DNA of 64,000 nucleotides, taken from positions 248,001 to 312,000 of the forward strand of contig NZ_SIJH01000001.1 of the NCBI RefSeq assembly GCF_004762095.1, written 5' to 3'. The position numbers and the translations under genes were made by a program. The notes beneath the pieces are model-generated. The model saw only the letters and a program-made list of their open reading frames with translations, did no database searches and was not told the origin of the DNA. Positions 9,698 to 19,116 of the stretch are shown here, in pieces (the stretch's first letter is position 1; each line of letters starts with the position of its first letter). The stretch comes from Tabrizicola caldifontis. Its GTDB lineage: Bacteria > Pseudomonadota > Alphaproteobacteria > Rhodobacterales > Rhodobacteraceae.

Positions 9698-10173
9698 GCG
9701 GCCTTTCGCACTTCGACGACCGGGGCCAGGCCCACATGGTCGATGTCTCGGACAAGCCCGTGACCGACCGCGTGGCGGTGGCCGAAGGCCTGGTGCGCAT
9801 GACGGCCGAGACGCTGGCTCTGATCACCGAGGGCCGGGCGAAGAAAGGCGACGTCCTTTCGGTGGCACGACTTGCCGGGATCATGGCGGCGAAGAAGACC
9901 GCCGATCTGATCCCGCTCTGCCACCCGCTGCCGATCACCAGGGTCGCGCTGGAGCTGACCCCCGACCCTGCGCTTCCCGGTGTGCGGATCGAGGCCACGG
10001 TCAAGACCTCGGGCCAGACCGGGGTCGAGATGGAGGCGCTGACCGCCGTCTCCGTCGCGGCGCTGACCGTCTACGACATGGTGAAGGCAGTCGAAAAGGC
10101 CATGGTGATCGACGGGATCCGCTTGATCCTGAAAGATGGCGGAAAATCCAGACTTTACGAGGCGAAGCGATGA
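9694..10173 (+). CDS. moaC: Cyclic pyranopterin monophosphate synthase
   Basis: 159 aa, GTG start overlapping the trpC stop. MoaC converts the cyclic GTP product of MoaA to cyclic pyranopterin monophosphate in molybdenum cofactor synthesis. Signature blocks are present: [18 protein letters not shown] near residue 14, the [11 protein letters not shown] active-site loop near 72, and [21 protein letters not shown] near 110 with its conserved Asp/Lys residues following. MoaC and MoeA sit at the end of the trp chain in one overlapping transcript, as in many Rhodobacteraceae. Confidence 0.97.
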   Translation: MSGLSHFDDRGQAHMVDVSDKPVTDRVAVAEGLVRMTAETLALITEGRAKKGDVLSVARLAGIMAAKKTADLIPLCHPLPITRVALELTPDPALPGVRIEATVKTSGQTGVEMEALTAVSVAALTVYDMVKAVEKAMVIDGIRLILKDGGKSRLYEAKR

Positions 10174-11336
10174 TTTCGGTCGAAGAAGCGCTTGCCCGCT
10201 GCCTGGCTTTGGTCGCGCCGCTTCCGCCGGAAAGCGTTGCCTTGGCGCAAGCTGCGGGCCGCTGGATGTGCGTGCCGGCGCTGGCAACCCGCGACCAGCC
10301 GCCCTTCGATGCCTCGGCGATGGATGGCTATGCCATTCAGGGCGCCCCCCTTGCAGGCGAAAGCTTCCGCGTGATCGGCGAGGCCGGGGCCGGCCATGCG
10401 TTTTCCGGCCAGATCTGCCCCGGCCAGGCGGTGCGCATCTTCACCGGCGCGCCGGTGCCGGAAGGTGCGACCCGCGTGGTGATCCAGGAAGACGTGATCC
10501 GCGACGGTGACCGGATCACCCTGAAGTGCAGCGCCGAGGACGGCACCAACATCCGCCCGCAGGGTCAGGACTTCCGCGCCGGCGACAGCCTTGGCCCGCG
10601 CCGCCTGCGCCCTGCCGATCTGGCGCTGCTTGCCGCGATGAACATTCCTGCCGTTCAGGCGACCCGCAGGCCCGTGGTTGCCCTGGTTGCGACCGGCGAC
10701 GAGCTGGTGATGCCTGGCGAGAACCCGCGCCCCGACCAGATCATCGCCTCGAATGGTTTTGCCCTGAAGGCGATGATCGAGGCCGAGGGCGGGGTGGCAA
10801 GGATGTTACCCATCGCGCGGGATGATGCCGCAGAGCTGCAAACCGTGCTGGACCTTGCGGCGGATGCCGATCTTATCGTGACCATCGGCGGTGCCTCGGT
10901 CGGCGACCACGATCTTGTCGGCCGCGTCGCGGGGCTGGAACACAGCTTCTGGAAGCTGGCCCTTCGCCCAGGCAAACCGCTGATGGCGGGCAGGCTGAAC
11001 GGGGTGCCGCTTCTCGGTCTGCCGGGCAATCCGGTTTCGGCCATCGTCTGCGGTCACCTGTTCCTGTTGCCGATGGTGCGGGCCATGCTAGGGCAGCCCG
11101 CGCCAGCGCCGCAGCCGCGGCAGGCCCGGCTGGCGGTGGACCTGCCCGCAAACGGACCCCGTGCACATTACATGCGCGCGAGGCTGACCCCTGGCGAGCC
11201 CCCCGGCATCACCCCCTTCGACCGGCAGGATTCTGCACTTCTTTCGATCCTCGGCCAGGCCGACGCGCTGCTGATCCGACCGGTGGATGCCCCGCCCTGT
11301 CGCGTCGGGGACACGGTGCCCTATCTGCCACTGTGA
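10170..11336 (+). CDS. moeA: Molybdopterin molybdenumtransferase
   Basis: 388 aa. Inserts molybdate into adenylated molybdopterin. Domain order fits the family: N-terminal MoeA domains with [13 protein letters not shown] near residue 47, the MoCF-biosynthesis core ([15 protein letters not shown] near 170; [11 protein letters not shown] near 235; GLPGNPVSA near 285), then a C-terminal beta domain. ATG overlaps moaC as ATGA. It is the last gene before lexA, which has its own promoter. The window also contains a possible user of the cofactor, the CoxL-like subunit at 19-21 kb. Confidence 0.96.
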   Translation: MISVEEALARCLALVAPLPPESVALAQAAGRWMCVPALATRDQPPFDASAMDGYAIQGAPLAGESFRVIGEAGAGHAFSGQICPGQAVRIFTGAPVPEGATRVVIQEDVIRDGDRITLKCSAEDGTNIRPQGQDFRAGDSLGPRRLRPADLALLAAMNIPAVQATRRPVVALVATGDELVMPGENPRPDQIIASNGFALKAMIEAEGGVARMLPIARDDAAELQTVLDLAADADLIVTIGGASVGDHDLVGRVAGLEHSFWKLALRPGKPLMAGRLNGVPLLGLPGNPVSAIVCGHLFLLPMVRAMLGQPAPAPQPRQARLAVDLPANGPRAHYMRARLTPGEPPGITPFDRQDSALLSILGQADALLIRPVDAPPCRVGDTVPYLPL

Positions 11337-11353
11337 CGCCCTGTGGATAAGCC

Positions 11354-11382
11354 TTGACACAAAAAGGGAACACGGGCAGAAC
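11354..11382 (+). promoter_or_regulatory. lexA promoter region with SOS (LexA) box
   Basis: GAAC at 11368-11371 and GAAC at 11379-11382 are separated by exactly seven bases, matching the direct-repeat LexA box GAAC/GTTC-N7 known from Rhodobacter and other alphaproteobacteria. A TTGACA -35-like hexamer is at 11354-11359, so LexA bound here would block its own promoter. The -10 is not clear. The box starts 47 bases upstream of the lexA GTG. Confidence 0.8.
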
Positions 11383-11414
11383 ATTATGCTAACTCATGAT
11401 GTGGGGGCGGGCAC

Positions 11415-12101
11415 GTGCTGACGCGCAAACAGTTGGAACTCCTCGACTTCATCAAGATGCGGATGGACCGGGACGGCGTGCCCCCCTCGTTCGACGAGAT
11501 GAAGGATGCGTTGGACCTGCGGTCGAAGTCGGGGATCCATCGCCTCATCACGGCGCTGGAGGAACGCGGCTTCATCCGCCGCCTTGCGCACCGAGCCCGC
11601 GCTCTGGAAATCGTCAAGTTGCCCGAGGCGATGGAAAAGCCAGGTTTCTCGCCAAAGCTCATCCGGGGCGACCGGACCGATCCGCCCAGAGGCGCAATGG
11701 CGGTTTCACCGGTTCACGCGCTTGAACTTCCCGTAATGGGCCGGATCGCCGCTGGCGTCCCGATCGAGGCGATTTCCGAGGTCTCGCATCATGTGGCCGT
11801 GCCCGGCTCGATGCTGTCGGGCAAAGGTCAACACTACGCGCTTGAAGTCAAAGGCGATTCCATGATCGAGGCCGGGATCAACGATGGCGACATCGTGGTG
11901 ATCCGCGAACAGTCCACTGCCGAGAATGGCGATATTGTCGTGGCTCTGGTCGAGGATCACGAGGCCACGCTGAAACGCTTCCGCCGCCGTGGCAACATGA
12001 TTGCACTGGAAGCCGCGAACCCTGCCTACGAGACGCGGGTGTTCCCCGAGCATCTGGTCAAGGTGCAGGGTCGGCTTGTTGGCCTGATCCGCAGCTACTG
12101 A
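11415..12101 (+). CDS. lexA: SOS response repressor LexA
   Basis: 228 aa from GTG 11415. N-terminal winged helix (1-70) with the [20 protein letters not shown] recognition region. The self-cleavage Ala-Gly is in MGRIAAGVP near residue 112, the nucleophile Ser in KGDSMIEAG near 150, and the general-base Lys in the HEATLKRF segment near 190. A linker of about 40 residues separates the domains, longer than in E. coli but normal in alphaproteobacteria. It has its own LexA box upstream, so it is autoregulated. Its last seven bases overlap the convergent comEC stop. Confidence 0.97.
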   Translation: MLTRKQLELLDFIKMRMDRDGVPPSFDEMKDALDLRSKSGIHRLITALEERGFIRRLAHRARALEIVKLPEAMEKPGFSPKLIRGDRTDPPRGAMAVSPVHALELPVMGRIAAGVPIEAISEVSHHVAVPGSMLSGKGQHYALEVKGDSMIEAGINDGDIVVIREQSTAENGDIVVALVEDHEATLKRFRRRGNMIALEAANPAYETRVFPEHLVKVQGRLVGLIRSY

Positions 12102-14224
12102 GGCGACAGGTTCGGCAGGGCCATTGCGCGCTGGGGCGGCGACCAGAGCCTGCGGGTGCCGCGTGCCGGCACCAGTCGAAGCCCTTCCTTCCCGGCCCAG
12201 ACGGCCAAGGCACCAGTCACCGAAAGAACCGTTGCGTCGATCAGCGGGCACCCTTGGGGCGGATCTGTGGCCTTCGCGGCCAGAACGACCAGCCCGGCCC
12301 CTGCGCAGGCTGGCGCCAGCCTGCTTTCTGCCGCCCCTCCCGACAGGATCACCCCTTTCACACCGCCCAGATCGAACCAGCGTTCGCCTTTGGGCCCGGT
12401 AAAGCCTGGCCGGGCCGCCGCCTGCGCCTGACTGACCAGATCGCCATCATTCTCCAGCCAGCTTTCAGCGGCAAACCCGCCGCCCGTCGCTGCCGACAAG
12501 GCCCGCCCACCGGGCCCGACCAGCCCCGCCAGCTTGCCGTCGGCCGAGATCAGCAGATCCGGCCGATCCGCCATGGCCCAAAGCACCAGGGCCACCAGAA
12601 TCGCTGCCGACCCTGCCCAGCGGATGGGCCCCCGCCAAAGGATCAGCCAGATCGCCCCCAGCGTGAATACTGGTAGCACCCAGGGCCCGGGTGCGGGAAC
12701 CGCCGTCACCGATCCCTCCAGCCCTGCGATCCAGTGAGCCACGATCAGAATCCAGCGCGCGCCCAGTTCCATCACATGCAGTGCGACGCCCGACAGTCCG
12801 AAGGGCGCGAGCAATGCGGCGACGGCACCGGCCGGCATCACCACCGCCCCCATGACCGGCACGGTCAGCAGGTTGGCCAAGAGGCCCAAGTCGGCGAACC
12901 GGTTGAAATGGGCTGCTGCGTAGGGCGCAGTCGCCAACCCGCCGATCAGCGAGGACAGGACCAGCGCAAAGACGGGCCGCACCCAGCCCGGCAGCGCTTC
13001 GCGATAGAGGCCGCGGTCGATCGCGGCAAATCCCGCGATCAGCGCCACAGTCGCTGCGAAGGACATCTGGAACCCCGGCTCAAGCAGGCTTTCCGGCTTC
13101 AGCAGCAGCAGGATCGCACCCGCCACGGCCACAGAACGCAGCGTCAGCGCGCGACGGTCCAGCAGGATCGCGCCCAGAAAGACGGAAATCATGATGAAGG
13201 CGCGCTCGGTCGCGACATTGGCCCCGGACAGCAGCAGGTAGAAGAAGGCCACCCCGAGGCTGGCCAGCGCAGCCGCCTTCTTCGAATTCAGCCGCAGCGC
13301 CACGAACGGCACCAAGGCCAGCCCGTAGCGGATCAGCGCAAAGACGAAGCCGGTGAGGAAGGCCATGTTCATCCCCGAGATCGCCAGCAGATGCGCCAGG
13401 GAAGAGTCGCGCAGCGCCCTGACCGTCTCTTCCGTGATGGCGGACCGGTCACCGGTCATCGCGCCGGCGGCAAAGGCGCCGGCCTGCCCGTCCATCCGCG
13501 CCAGCATGGCCTGCGTCAGATTGCGACGCAGCCGGTCGATCGGCAGCGCGCCGCCCTCTGGTTCCGCCAGCAGCAGGACGGGCGTGCGCGTGTAGCCCAC
13601 GGCACCAAGCTGGTCGAAATAGGCCATTCGCCGGAAATCGAAGGCGCCGGGTTCCACCGGGCCGTCGGGCGCGGCAAGGCTAGCCGTCAGGATGACTACC
13701 TGGCCGGGGGCCGGCTGCAACCAGGGCTGGTCCCCTTGCAGCGAAACACGGACCCGCGCGGGGGTCCGGGCGGGCGGCAGATCGCGCAGCACCACCCGGT
13801 CCAGCGTCAGGCGCAGCGCATCGGACTGCGACCGGTCGATGCCCACGATGCGCCCTTCGACAGGGCCGTGATAGCGGAATTCCAGCATTGGCGCGTCAAG
13901 GATGTGCGCGCGGATGCCTGCGGCAAGCCATCCCGCTGCCAGTGCCGCCACCGCCACCCCGACCGGCCGTGCAAGATCATGCACCAAGGCCAGTGCAGCC
14001 CCCCCGGCCAGCAGCATCGCGGCCAGCGCGTAGCTGCCCGCCACCGGCTCTTCGGTCAACGAGAACCAGGCGCCGATGCCGCAGCCTATCATCACCGGTA
14101 TCCAGGGAAACAGCGCCCCCGGTTCTGCCTGCAACCCCGCCAGCGCCGCATGGACCGCCCGCGCCGCCACCTTGTTTCCCGCCCCGCGATTGCCTAAACC
14201 CTGCCCCAAGCCTAAGCCCGCCAT
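12095..14224 (-). CDS. comEC: ComEC/Rec2 family DNA-uptake channel protein
   Basis: 709 aa polytopic inner-membrane protein. N-terminal membrane helices (about 40-110), a DUF4131-type soluble region (about 115-210) with [20 protein letters not shown], and the Competence domain (about 240-500) with the hallmark [14 protein letters not shown] near 275. ComEC carries single-stranded DNA through the inner membrane during transformation. The C-terminal part (about 540-709) should be the metallo-beta-lactamase-like nuclease domain, but I see no HxHxDH motif, so it looks degenerate, as may be common in alphaproteobacteria. It converges on lexA with a seven-base overlap and diverges from gltX with only 23 bases between starts. 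Confidence 0.88.
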   Translation of the reverse strand: MAGLGLGQGLGNRGAGNKVAARAVHAALAGLQAEPGALFPWIPVMIGCGIGAWFSLTEEPVAGSYALAAMLLAGGAALALVHDLARPVGVAVAALAAGWLAAGIRAHILDAPMLEFRYHGPVEGRIVGIDRSQSDALRLTLDRVVLRDLPPARTPARVRVSLQGDQPWLQPAPGQVVILTASLAAPDGPVEPGAFDFRRMAYFDQLGAVGYTRTPVLLLAEPEGGALPIDRLRRNLTQAMLARMDGQAGAFAAGAMTGDRSAITEETVRALRDSSLAHLLAISGMNMAFLTGFVFALIRYGLALVPFVALRLNSKKAAALASLGVAFFYLLLSGANVATERAFIMISVFLGAILLDRRALTLRSVAVAGAILLLLKPESLLEPGFQMSFAATVALIAGFAAIDRGLYREALPGWVRPVFALVLSSLIGGLATAPYAAAHFNRFADLGLLANLLTVPVMGAVVMPAGAVAALLAPFGLSGVALHVMELGARWILIVAHWIAGLEGSVTAVPAPGPWVLPVFTLGAIWLILWRGPIRWAGSAAILVALVLWAMADRPDLLISADGKLAGLVGPGGRALSAATGGGFAAESWLENDGDLVSQAQAAARPGFTGPKGERWFDLGGVKGVILSGGAAESRLAPACAGAGLVVLAAKATDPPQGCPLIDATVLSVTGALAVWAGKEGLRLVPARGTRRLWSPPQRAMALPNLSPQ

Positions 14225-14247
14225 GGTTTCCGAAAGGTTAACTTCAG

Positions 14248-15648
14248 ATGTCCACTCAGGTCGTCACCCGCTTCGCACCCTCACCTACCGGGTATCTGCA
14301 TATCGGCGGCGGGCGGACGGCGCTGTTCAACTGGCTTTACGCGCGGGGACGCGGGGGCAAGTTCCTGCTGCGGATCGAGGACACCGACCGCGAACGATCG
14401 ACACCCGAGGCGACGGCGGCGATCCTGCGGGGCCTGACATGGCTGGGGCTGGACTGGGACGGCGAGGTGGTCAGCCAGTTCGCCCGGCGCGACCGTCATG
14501 CAGAGGTTGCGCATCAGATGCTTGCAAGAGGAACGGCCTACAAGTGCTTTTCCACGCAGGAAGAAATCGCTGCCTTCCGCGCCGCGGAAGAGGCCGAGGG
14601 GCGTTATCCCGTTTTCCTGTCGCCCTGGCGCGACGCAGACCCCGCAACCCACCCAGACGCGCCCTATGTCATCCGCATGAAGGCGCCGAGGACCGGCGAA
14701 ACCGTGATCGACGACAAGGTGCAGGGCCGCGTCGTGATCCGCAATGAAACGCTGGACGACATGATCGTGCTGCGCAGTGACGGAACCCCCACCTACATGC
14801 TGGCGGTGGTGGTGGACGATCACGACATGGGCGTGACCCACGTCATCCGCGGCGACGACCACCTGAACAACGCGGCGCGCCAGCAGATGGTCTATGATGC
14901 GATGGGCTGGCAGGTGCCAGTCTGGGCGCATATCCCGCTGATCCATGGCCCGGACGGCAAGAAGCTGTCGAAGCGCCACGGGGCCACGGGGGTCGAGGAA
15001 TACCAGGCCATGGGCTATCCGGCGGCGGGGATGCGTAACTATCTGACCCGGCTGGGCTGGGCGCATGGCGATGCCGAGATATTCACCAGCGAGGAGGCGA
15101 TGAAGATGTTCGACCTCTCCGGCATCGGGCGGGCCCCGGCGCGGCTGGATTTCAAGAAGCTGGAAAATACCTGCGGCCATCACATGGCCATGGCAGACGA
15201 CGCCGCACTGCTGCAAGAACTGAAGGCCTTCCTTGCGGCGGCGGGGCGCGAACCCTTGACCGATGTGCAGGAAACGCGGATGAAGGCCGCCCTGCCCTTC
15301 CTGAAAAAGTCTGTGAAGACTTTCCCGGAACTGATGGAAAAGGCGCATTTTCTGCTGATTGACAGGCCCATAGCGCCCGAGGCGAAAGCTGCCGAGGCGC
15401 TGGATTCGGTATCCCGTGGTATACTGAAATCGTTGACGCCGCGCCTGCGAAATGCTAGCTGGACAAAGGACTCGCTGGAGCCGATCCTCAACGAGGTAGC
15501 CGCCGAAGCCGGCATCGGTTTCGGGAAACTGGCCGCACCTCTGAGGGCCGCGCTCGCGGGCAGGACTGTTACACCTTCGGTTTACGACATGATGCTGGTC
15601 ATCGGTCGCGATGAAACCGTTCGACGGCTGGAAGATGCGGCGGGCTGA
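14248..15648 (+). CDS. gltX: Glutamyl-tRNA synthetase
   Basis: 466 aa class Ib synthetase that charges tRNA-Glu (and, in organisms with GatCAB, tRNA-Gln with glutamate). The class I signature reads HIGG rather than HIGH near residue 17 ([11 protein letters not shown]), normal for GltX, and the second signature is KKLSKRHGA near 240. The anticodon-binding helical region fills the rest. GatB is also encoded in this window at 29.7 kb, consistent with indirect Gln/Asn-tRNA formation. It starts only 23 bases from the divergent comEC start, so at least one promoter must lie inside the neighbouring coding region. Confidence 0.96.
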   Translation: MSTQVVTRFAPSPTGYLHIGGGRTALFNWLYARGRGGKFLLRIEDTDRERSTPEATAAILRGLTWLGLDWDGEVVSQFARRDRHAEVAHQMLARGTAYKCFSTQEEIAAFRAAEEAEGRYPVFLSPWRDADPATHPDAPYVIRMKAPRTGETVIDDKVQGRVVIRNETLDDMIVLRSDGTPTYMLAVVVDDHDMGVTHVIRGDDHLNNAARQQMVYDAMGWQVPVWAHIPLIHGPDGKKLSKRHGATGVEEYQAMGYPAAGMRNYLTRLGWAHGDAEIFTSEEAMKMFDLSGIGRAPARLDFKKLENTCGHHMAMADDAALLQELKAFLAAAGREPLTDVQETRMKAALPFLKKSVKTFPELMEKAHFLLIDRPIAPEAKAAEALDSVSRGILKSLTPRLRNASWTKDSLEPILNEVAAEAGIGFGKLAAPLRAALAGRTVTPSVYDMMLVIGRDETVRRLEDAAG

Positions 15649-15744
15649 CCCCCGCCCCCGGCCTTGAAGCCGCCCCGACCGGGGTGCAGGATAGCAAATG
15701 GCCGCGCCCCACCCGGGGTGCGACCGCCATGACCGGGGAGAACC

Positions 15745-17034
15745 ATGTCGGACAAAGTCGCCAAGCTTGAACTGGATGGAAAGACCTATGCGCTTCCCGT
15801 CCTGAAACCCACCATCGGCCCCGAAGTTGTAGACATCCGCAAGCTCTACACCGAGGCGGATGTCTTCACCTTCGACCCCGGGTTCACCTCGACCGCTTCC
15901 TGCGAAAGCGCGATCACCTACATCGACGGCGACAAGGGTGAACTGCTGTATCGCGGCTATCCGATCGAGCAGCTGGCCGAGAAATCGACCCATCTCGAGG
16001 TCTGCTATCTGCTGCTTTACGGCGAACTGCCGACCGCTTCCCAGTTGGCCGATTTCACCCAGCGCGTGACGCGGCACACGATGGTGCATGAACAGATGCA
16101 CTATTTCTTCCGCGGCTTCCGGCGCGACAGCCACCCGATGGCGACAATGGTCGGCGTGGTCGGCGCGATGTCGGCCTTCTATCACGACAGCCTCGACATC
16201 AATGATCCCTGGCAGCGCGAGGTTGCCGCGATCCGCATGATCGCCAAGCTGCCGACCATCGCCGCTATGGCCTACAAGTATTCGTTGGGCCAGCCCTTCG
16301 TCTATCCGAAGAACGCGCTCAGCTATGCAGGCAATTTCCTGCACATGTGCTTTGCCGTTCCGGCCGAGGAATATGTCGTCTCGCCGATCCTGGAAAAGGC
16401 GATGGACCGCATCATGATGCTGCATGCGGACCACGAACAGAACGCCTCGACCTCCACGGTGCGGCTGGCGGGCTCTTCGGGCGCCAACCCCTTCGCCTGC
16501 ATCGCCGCCGGCATCGCCTGCCTTTGGGGGCCGGCCCATGGCGGGGCGAACCAGGCCTGCCTGGAAATGCTGAAGGAAATCGGCACCGTCGACCGTATCC
16601 CGGAATACATCGCCAAGGCAAAGGACAAGAATTCCGGCTTCCGGCTAATGGGCTTCGGCCACCGGGTCTACAAGAATTTCGACCCGCGCGCCAAGGTGAT
16701 GAAGGAATCGGCCGACGAGGTGCTGGGCCTTCTCGGCATCGAGGACAACCCAACCCTTCAGGTCGCCAAGGAGCTGGAGCGCATCGCGCTTGAAGACGAT
16801 TATTTCGTCTCTAAGAAGCTTTATCCGAACGTCGATTTCTATTCGGGCATCATCCTCGAGGCGATGGGCTTCCCGACTTCGATGTTCACGCCGATCTTCG
16901 CGATTTCGCGCACCGTTGGCTGGATCAGCCAGTGGAAGGAGATGATCGCCGACAAGAACCAGAAGATCGGCCGTCCACGGCAGCTTTACATCGGTCCGCA
17001 GAAACGCGACTACGTCGACCTGCGCCACCGCTGA
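15745..17034 (+). CDS. gltA: Citrate synthase (type II, hexameric form)
   Basis: 429 aa. Condenses oxaloacetate and acetyl-CoA to citrate, entry step of the TCA cycle. The long N-terminal beta domain typical of Gram-negative NADH-sensitive enzymes is present ([13 protein letters not shown] near 70). Active-site blocks: [10 protein letters not shown] near residue 230, [12 protein letters not shown] near 260 with its His, [14 protein letters not shown] near 305 and DFYSGI near 365 with the catalytic Asp. The 96 bases ahead contain CCCCG-AC-CGGGG and a similar GC palindrome, which may end gltX transcription. A strong hairpin follows its stop. Confidence 0.97.
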   Translation: MSDKVAKLELDGKTYALPVLKPTIGPEVVDIRKLYTEADVFTFDPGFTSTASCESAITYIDGDKGELLYRGYPIEQLAEKSTHLEVCYLLLYGELPTASQLADFTQRVTRHTMVHEQMHYFFRGFRRDSHPMATMVGVVGAMSAFYHDSLDINDPWQREVAAIRMIAKLPTIAAMAYKYSLGQPFVYPKNALSYAGNFLHMCFAVPAEEYVVSPILEKAMDRIMMLHADHEQNASTSTVRLAGSSGANPFACIAAGIACLWGPAHGGANQACLEMLKEIGTVDRIPEYIAKAKDKNSGFRLMGFGHRVYKNFDPRAKVMKESADEVLGLLGIEDNPTLQVAKELERIALEDDYFVSKKLYPNVDFYSGIILEAMGFPTSMFTPIFAISRTVGWISQWKEMIADKNQKIGRPRQLYIGPQKRDYVDLRHR

Positions 17035-17041
17035 CACCGGC

Positions 17042-17065
17042 GCCGGGCTCTGGGCAGAGCCCGGC
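17042..17065. terminator. Hairpin between convergent gltA and aguB
   Basis: A perfect 10-base-pair stem (arms 17042-17051 and 17056-17065, centred on GGGCTCTG/CAGAGCCC) with a four-base loop, located between two convergent stop codons. There is no T tract, so it may work in both directions as an attenuating or RNA-stabilising element rather than a classic terminator. Confidence 0.6.
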
Positions 17066-17088
17066 ACACGCCGCGCACGGAAAGCAGG

Positions 17089-17961
17089 TCAGCCGCGGCC
17101 GTCGAGTGTGGCGACCGGACCATAAAGATCCACCCGCCGGTCGCGGAAAAGGCCCCAGCTCGCCCGCAATGCGGCGATGGTGTCAAGATCGAAGCGGTGC
17201 AGCAGCACGGCCTCTGTCGTCCTGTCCGCCTTTGCCAGCAACTGCCCGGTGTGATCGGCGATGAAGCTGGACCCGTAGAAGGTAACCTCGCGCCCCTCGG
17301 GCGCGACTTCCGTGCCGATCCGGTTCGAGGCCACGACCGGCACGATGTTTGCCGCGGCATGCCCGCGCATTACCATTTCCCAGTGTGGCTGACTGTCATA
17401 GCCGGGCGCCTGGGGTTCCGACCCGATGGCGGTGGGATAAAGCAGCACCTCTGCCCCCAGCAGCGCCATGGCGCGCGCGCATTCCGGGAACCACTGGTCC
17501 CAGCAGATGCCGACACCGATCCGGCCGTAGGCCGTGTCCCAGGCGCGAAAGCCGGTATCACCAGGCGAGAAGTAGTATTTCTCTTCATAACCCGGGCCCT
17601 GTGGAATGTGGCTCTTGCGATAGATCCCAAGCATCCGTCCATCGGCATCGACCATGGCGACCGAGTTGAAGAAGGCAGGCCCCGCGCGTTCGAAGAAACT
17701 GACCGGGATGACCACACCCAGTTCACGCGCGAGGGACTGGAACTGCGCGATCAGCGGGTGCCCCTCGGCAGGTTGCGCGAGGTCGAAATAGCGGGCGTGC
17801 TGCTCGATGCAGAAATACGGCGCTGCGAAAAGTTCCTGGATCAGCACCACCTGCGCCCCCTGCCCTGCGGCCTGGCGCACCAGCGCCTCGGCACGGTCGG
17901 CATTGGCGGGCAGATCCCAGGTGCATGCGAATTGGGTTGCGGCAACGGTGAGATGTCTCAT
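17089..17961 (-). CDS. aguB: N-carbamoylputrescine amidase
   Basis: 290 aa nitrilase-superfamily enzyme that hydrolyses N-carbamoylputrescine to putrescine, CO2 and ammonia, the last step of the agmatine route. The Glu-Lys-Cys triad is visible: LIQELF near residue 42, YRKSHIPQGPGYEEKYYF near 120, and GVGICWDQWFPE near 150; the last two blocks distinguish AguB from other nitrilases. An ornithine decarboxylase lies about 4 kb away on the same strand, so two routes to putrescine are near each other. The agmatine deiminase partner (aguA) is not in the window. Confidence 0.93.
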   Translation of the reverse strand: MRHLTVAATQFACTWDLPANADRAEALVRQAAGQGAQVVLIQELFAAPYFCIEQHARYFDLAQPAEGHPLIAQFQSLARELGVVIPVSFFERAGPAFFNSVAMVDADGRMLGIYRKSHIPQGPGYEEKYYFSPGDTGFRAWDTAYGRIGVGICWDQWFPECARAMALLGAEVLLYPTAIGSEPQAPGYDSQPHWEMVMRGHAAANIVPVVASNRIGTEVAPEGREVTFYGSSFIADHTGQLLAKADRTTEAVLLHRFDLDTIAALRASWGLFRDRRVDLYGPVATLDGRG

Positions 17962-17997
17962 GGCTGGCCTCGGGCAGATTGCGGGTCGGGCAGAAGG

Positions 17998-19116
17998 TTA
18001 TACGCGCGGGCCGGACGACGAAAAGCCCTGTTCAGCCGACAGCGCGTTCGGCCAGCGCCCTGCCGCAGCCTTGACGGCCGTGGCGTGCAAGCGTTCCGAC
18101 CGGTCGTGCCCGACGACGCGGCGGCGGCGCCAGAGGAAGGCCTTGCCCCAGCTGCGCCAAGTGCCAACCATGGGGGCGTCGGGGTCGCAGGGGAAGCGCG
18201 CGCGCCAGCCTTCCGGCAGGGCCAGGCCCAGCGTCTCGGCCCGTTCCAGCATCCAGACAAGGGGAATGTTGGCCAAGGGCCGCGCCAGGCGGAACCCGCC
18301 GATCTGACCGCCGATGTCACCATGCGCCCCGCGGAACCACACCTGTTCCACGTTCCCTTCCCAGCCCGGCGGGCATTCCCACATCACGGGGGCAAAGGCC
18401 ATCCGTGTCTCGTCCAGCGCCAGCGCGTGAAAGCCGTGCCGGATCGAGGGGCCAAGCTGGTGACTGTGAAAGGCGTGACGGTCAGGCGTGAACATCCAGA
18501 AGAACGGCAGCCGCAGGCCAAGGGCTTTCACCGTGTCCCACACCCCGACCATCTCGATCGGGGCGCGATCATGGCAGAATCGCTGCGTGAAGGCACGGGC
18601 AGGCCCACTTTCGCCCCCGCGTTCGTAATGCCGCCAGGCCAGCGTGACTGCACGCTCAGTCGCATGTTCCCGCCGCAACAGCCCGACCCGGTCGATCATC
18701 CCGCCCAGGGATCGCACCGCATAGGCACCACGCGAAAAGCCGAACAGGAAGATCCGGTCGCCCTCGCGGTAGCCCGAGGCCAGCCAGCCATAAGCCCGGC
18801 GGATCTGCGGCGCAATTCCGCGTCCTTCCAGAATGGCCAGGCTTCGCAGCCATCCTTCCCATTGCATCCCCGGCTCGTAATAAAGCCGCCGGTTCGCGTG
18901 ATGGCCCATCTCGCGCAGCAGCTGGAAAAGTATCCCGCAATTGCCGCGGTGCCCCGGTTCCAGACTGGACATGGTGCCGTCAAGGATCACGACATGATCG
19001 ACCCGTCCCCGCACCCGTCCCGGTTCGGGCGCGGGAGCCGGTTCTGCCGTGACCTCGGGGGGCCGGCGGAAAAAGCTGCGCAGGCGCTCAAGCAGTCGCG
19101 TGGCGGGCCTCCTCAA
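17998..19116 (-). CDS. DUF2235 alpha/beta-hydrolase family protein (putative phospholipase)
   Basis: 372 aa. The DUF2235 family contains alpha/beta hydrolases, among them the Tle1 phospholipase effectors of type VI secretion. Seen here: an early strand HVVILDGTMSSLE near residue 42 and the nucleophile elbow GFSRGAYAVRSLGG near 140, followed by WDTVKALG and a PxxWFRGAHGDIGG segment near 275 that supplies the catalytic His. No secretion partners (VgrG, PAAR, Hcp) are nearby, and no signal peptide is seen, so a housekeeping lipid or polyhydroxyalkanoate role is as likely as an effector. The start codon used is a TTG at 19116 overlapping the CoxL-like gene by 29 bases; a downstream GTG is an alternative. 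Confidence 0.75.
   Translation of the reverse strand: MRRPATRLLERLRSFFRRPPEVTAEPAPAPEPGRVRGRVDHVVILDGTMSSLEPGHRGNCGILFQLLREMGHHANRRLYYEPGMQWEGWLRSLAILEGRGIAPQIRRAYGWLASGYREGDRIFLFGFSRGAYAVRSLGGMIDRVGLLRREHATERAVTLAWRHYERGGESGPARAFTQRFCHDRAPIEMVGVWDTVKALGLRLPFFWMFTPDRHAFHSHQLGPSIRHGFHALALDETRMAFAPVMWECPPGWEGNVEQVWFRGAHGDIGGQIGGFRLARPLANIPLVWMLERAETLGLALPEGWRARFPCDPDAPMVGTWRSWGKAFLWRRRRVVGHDRSERLHATAVKAAAGRWPNALSAEQGFSSSGPRV

Noticed and set aside
12734-14197. 487-codon plus-strand frame antisense to comEC
   Set aside because: Translation is Arg/Gln-rich low complexity, whereas the minus strand encodes ComEC membrane motifs.
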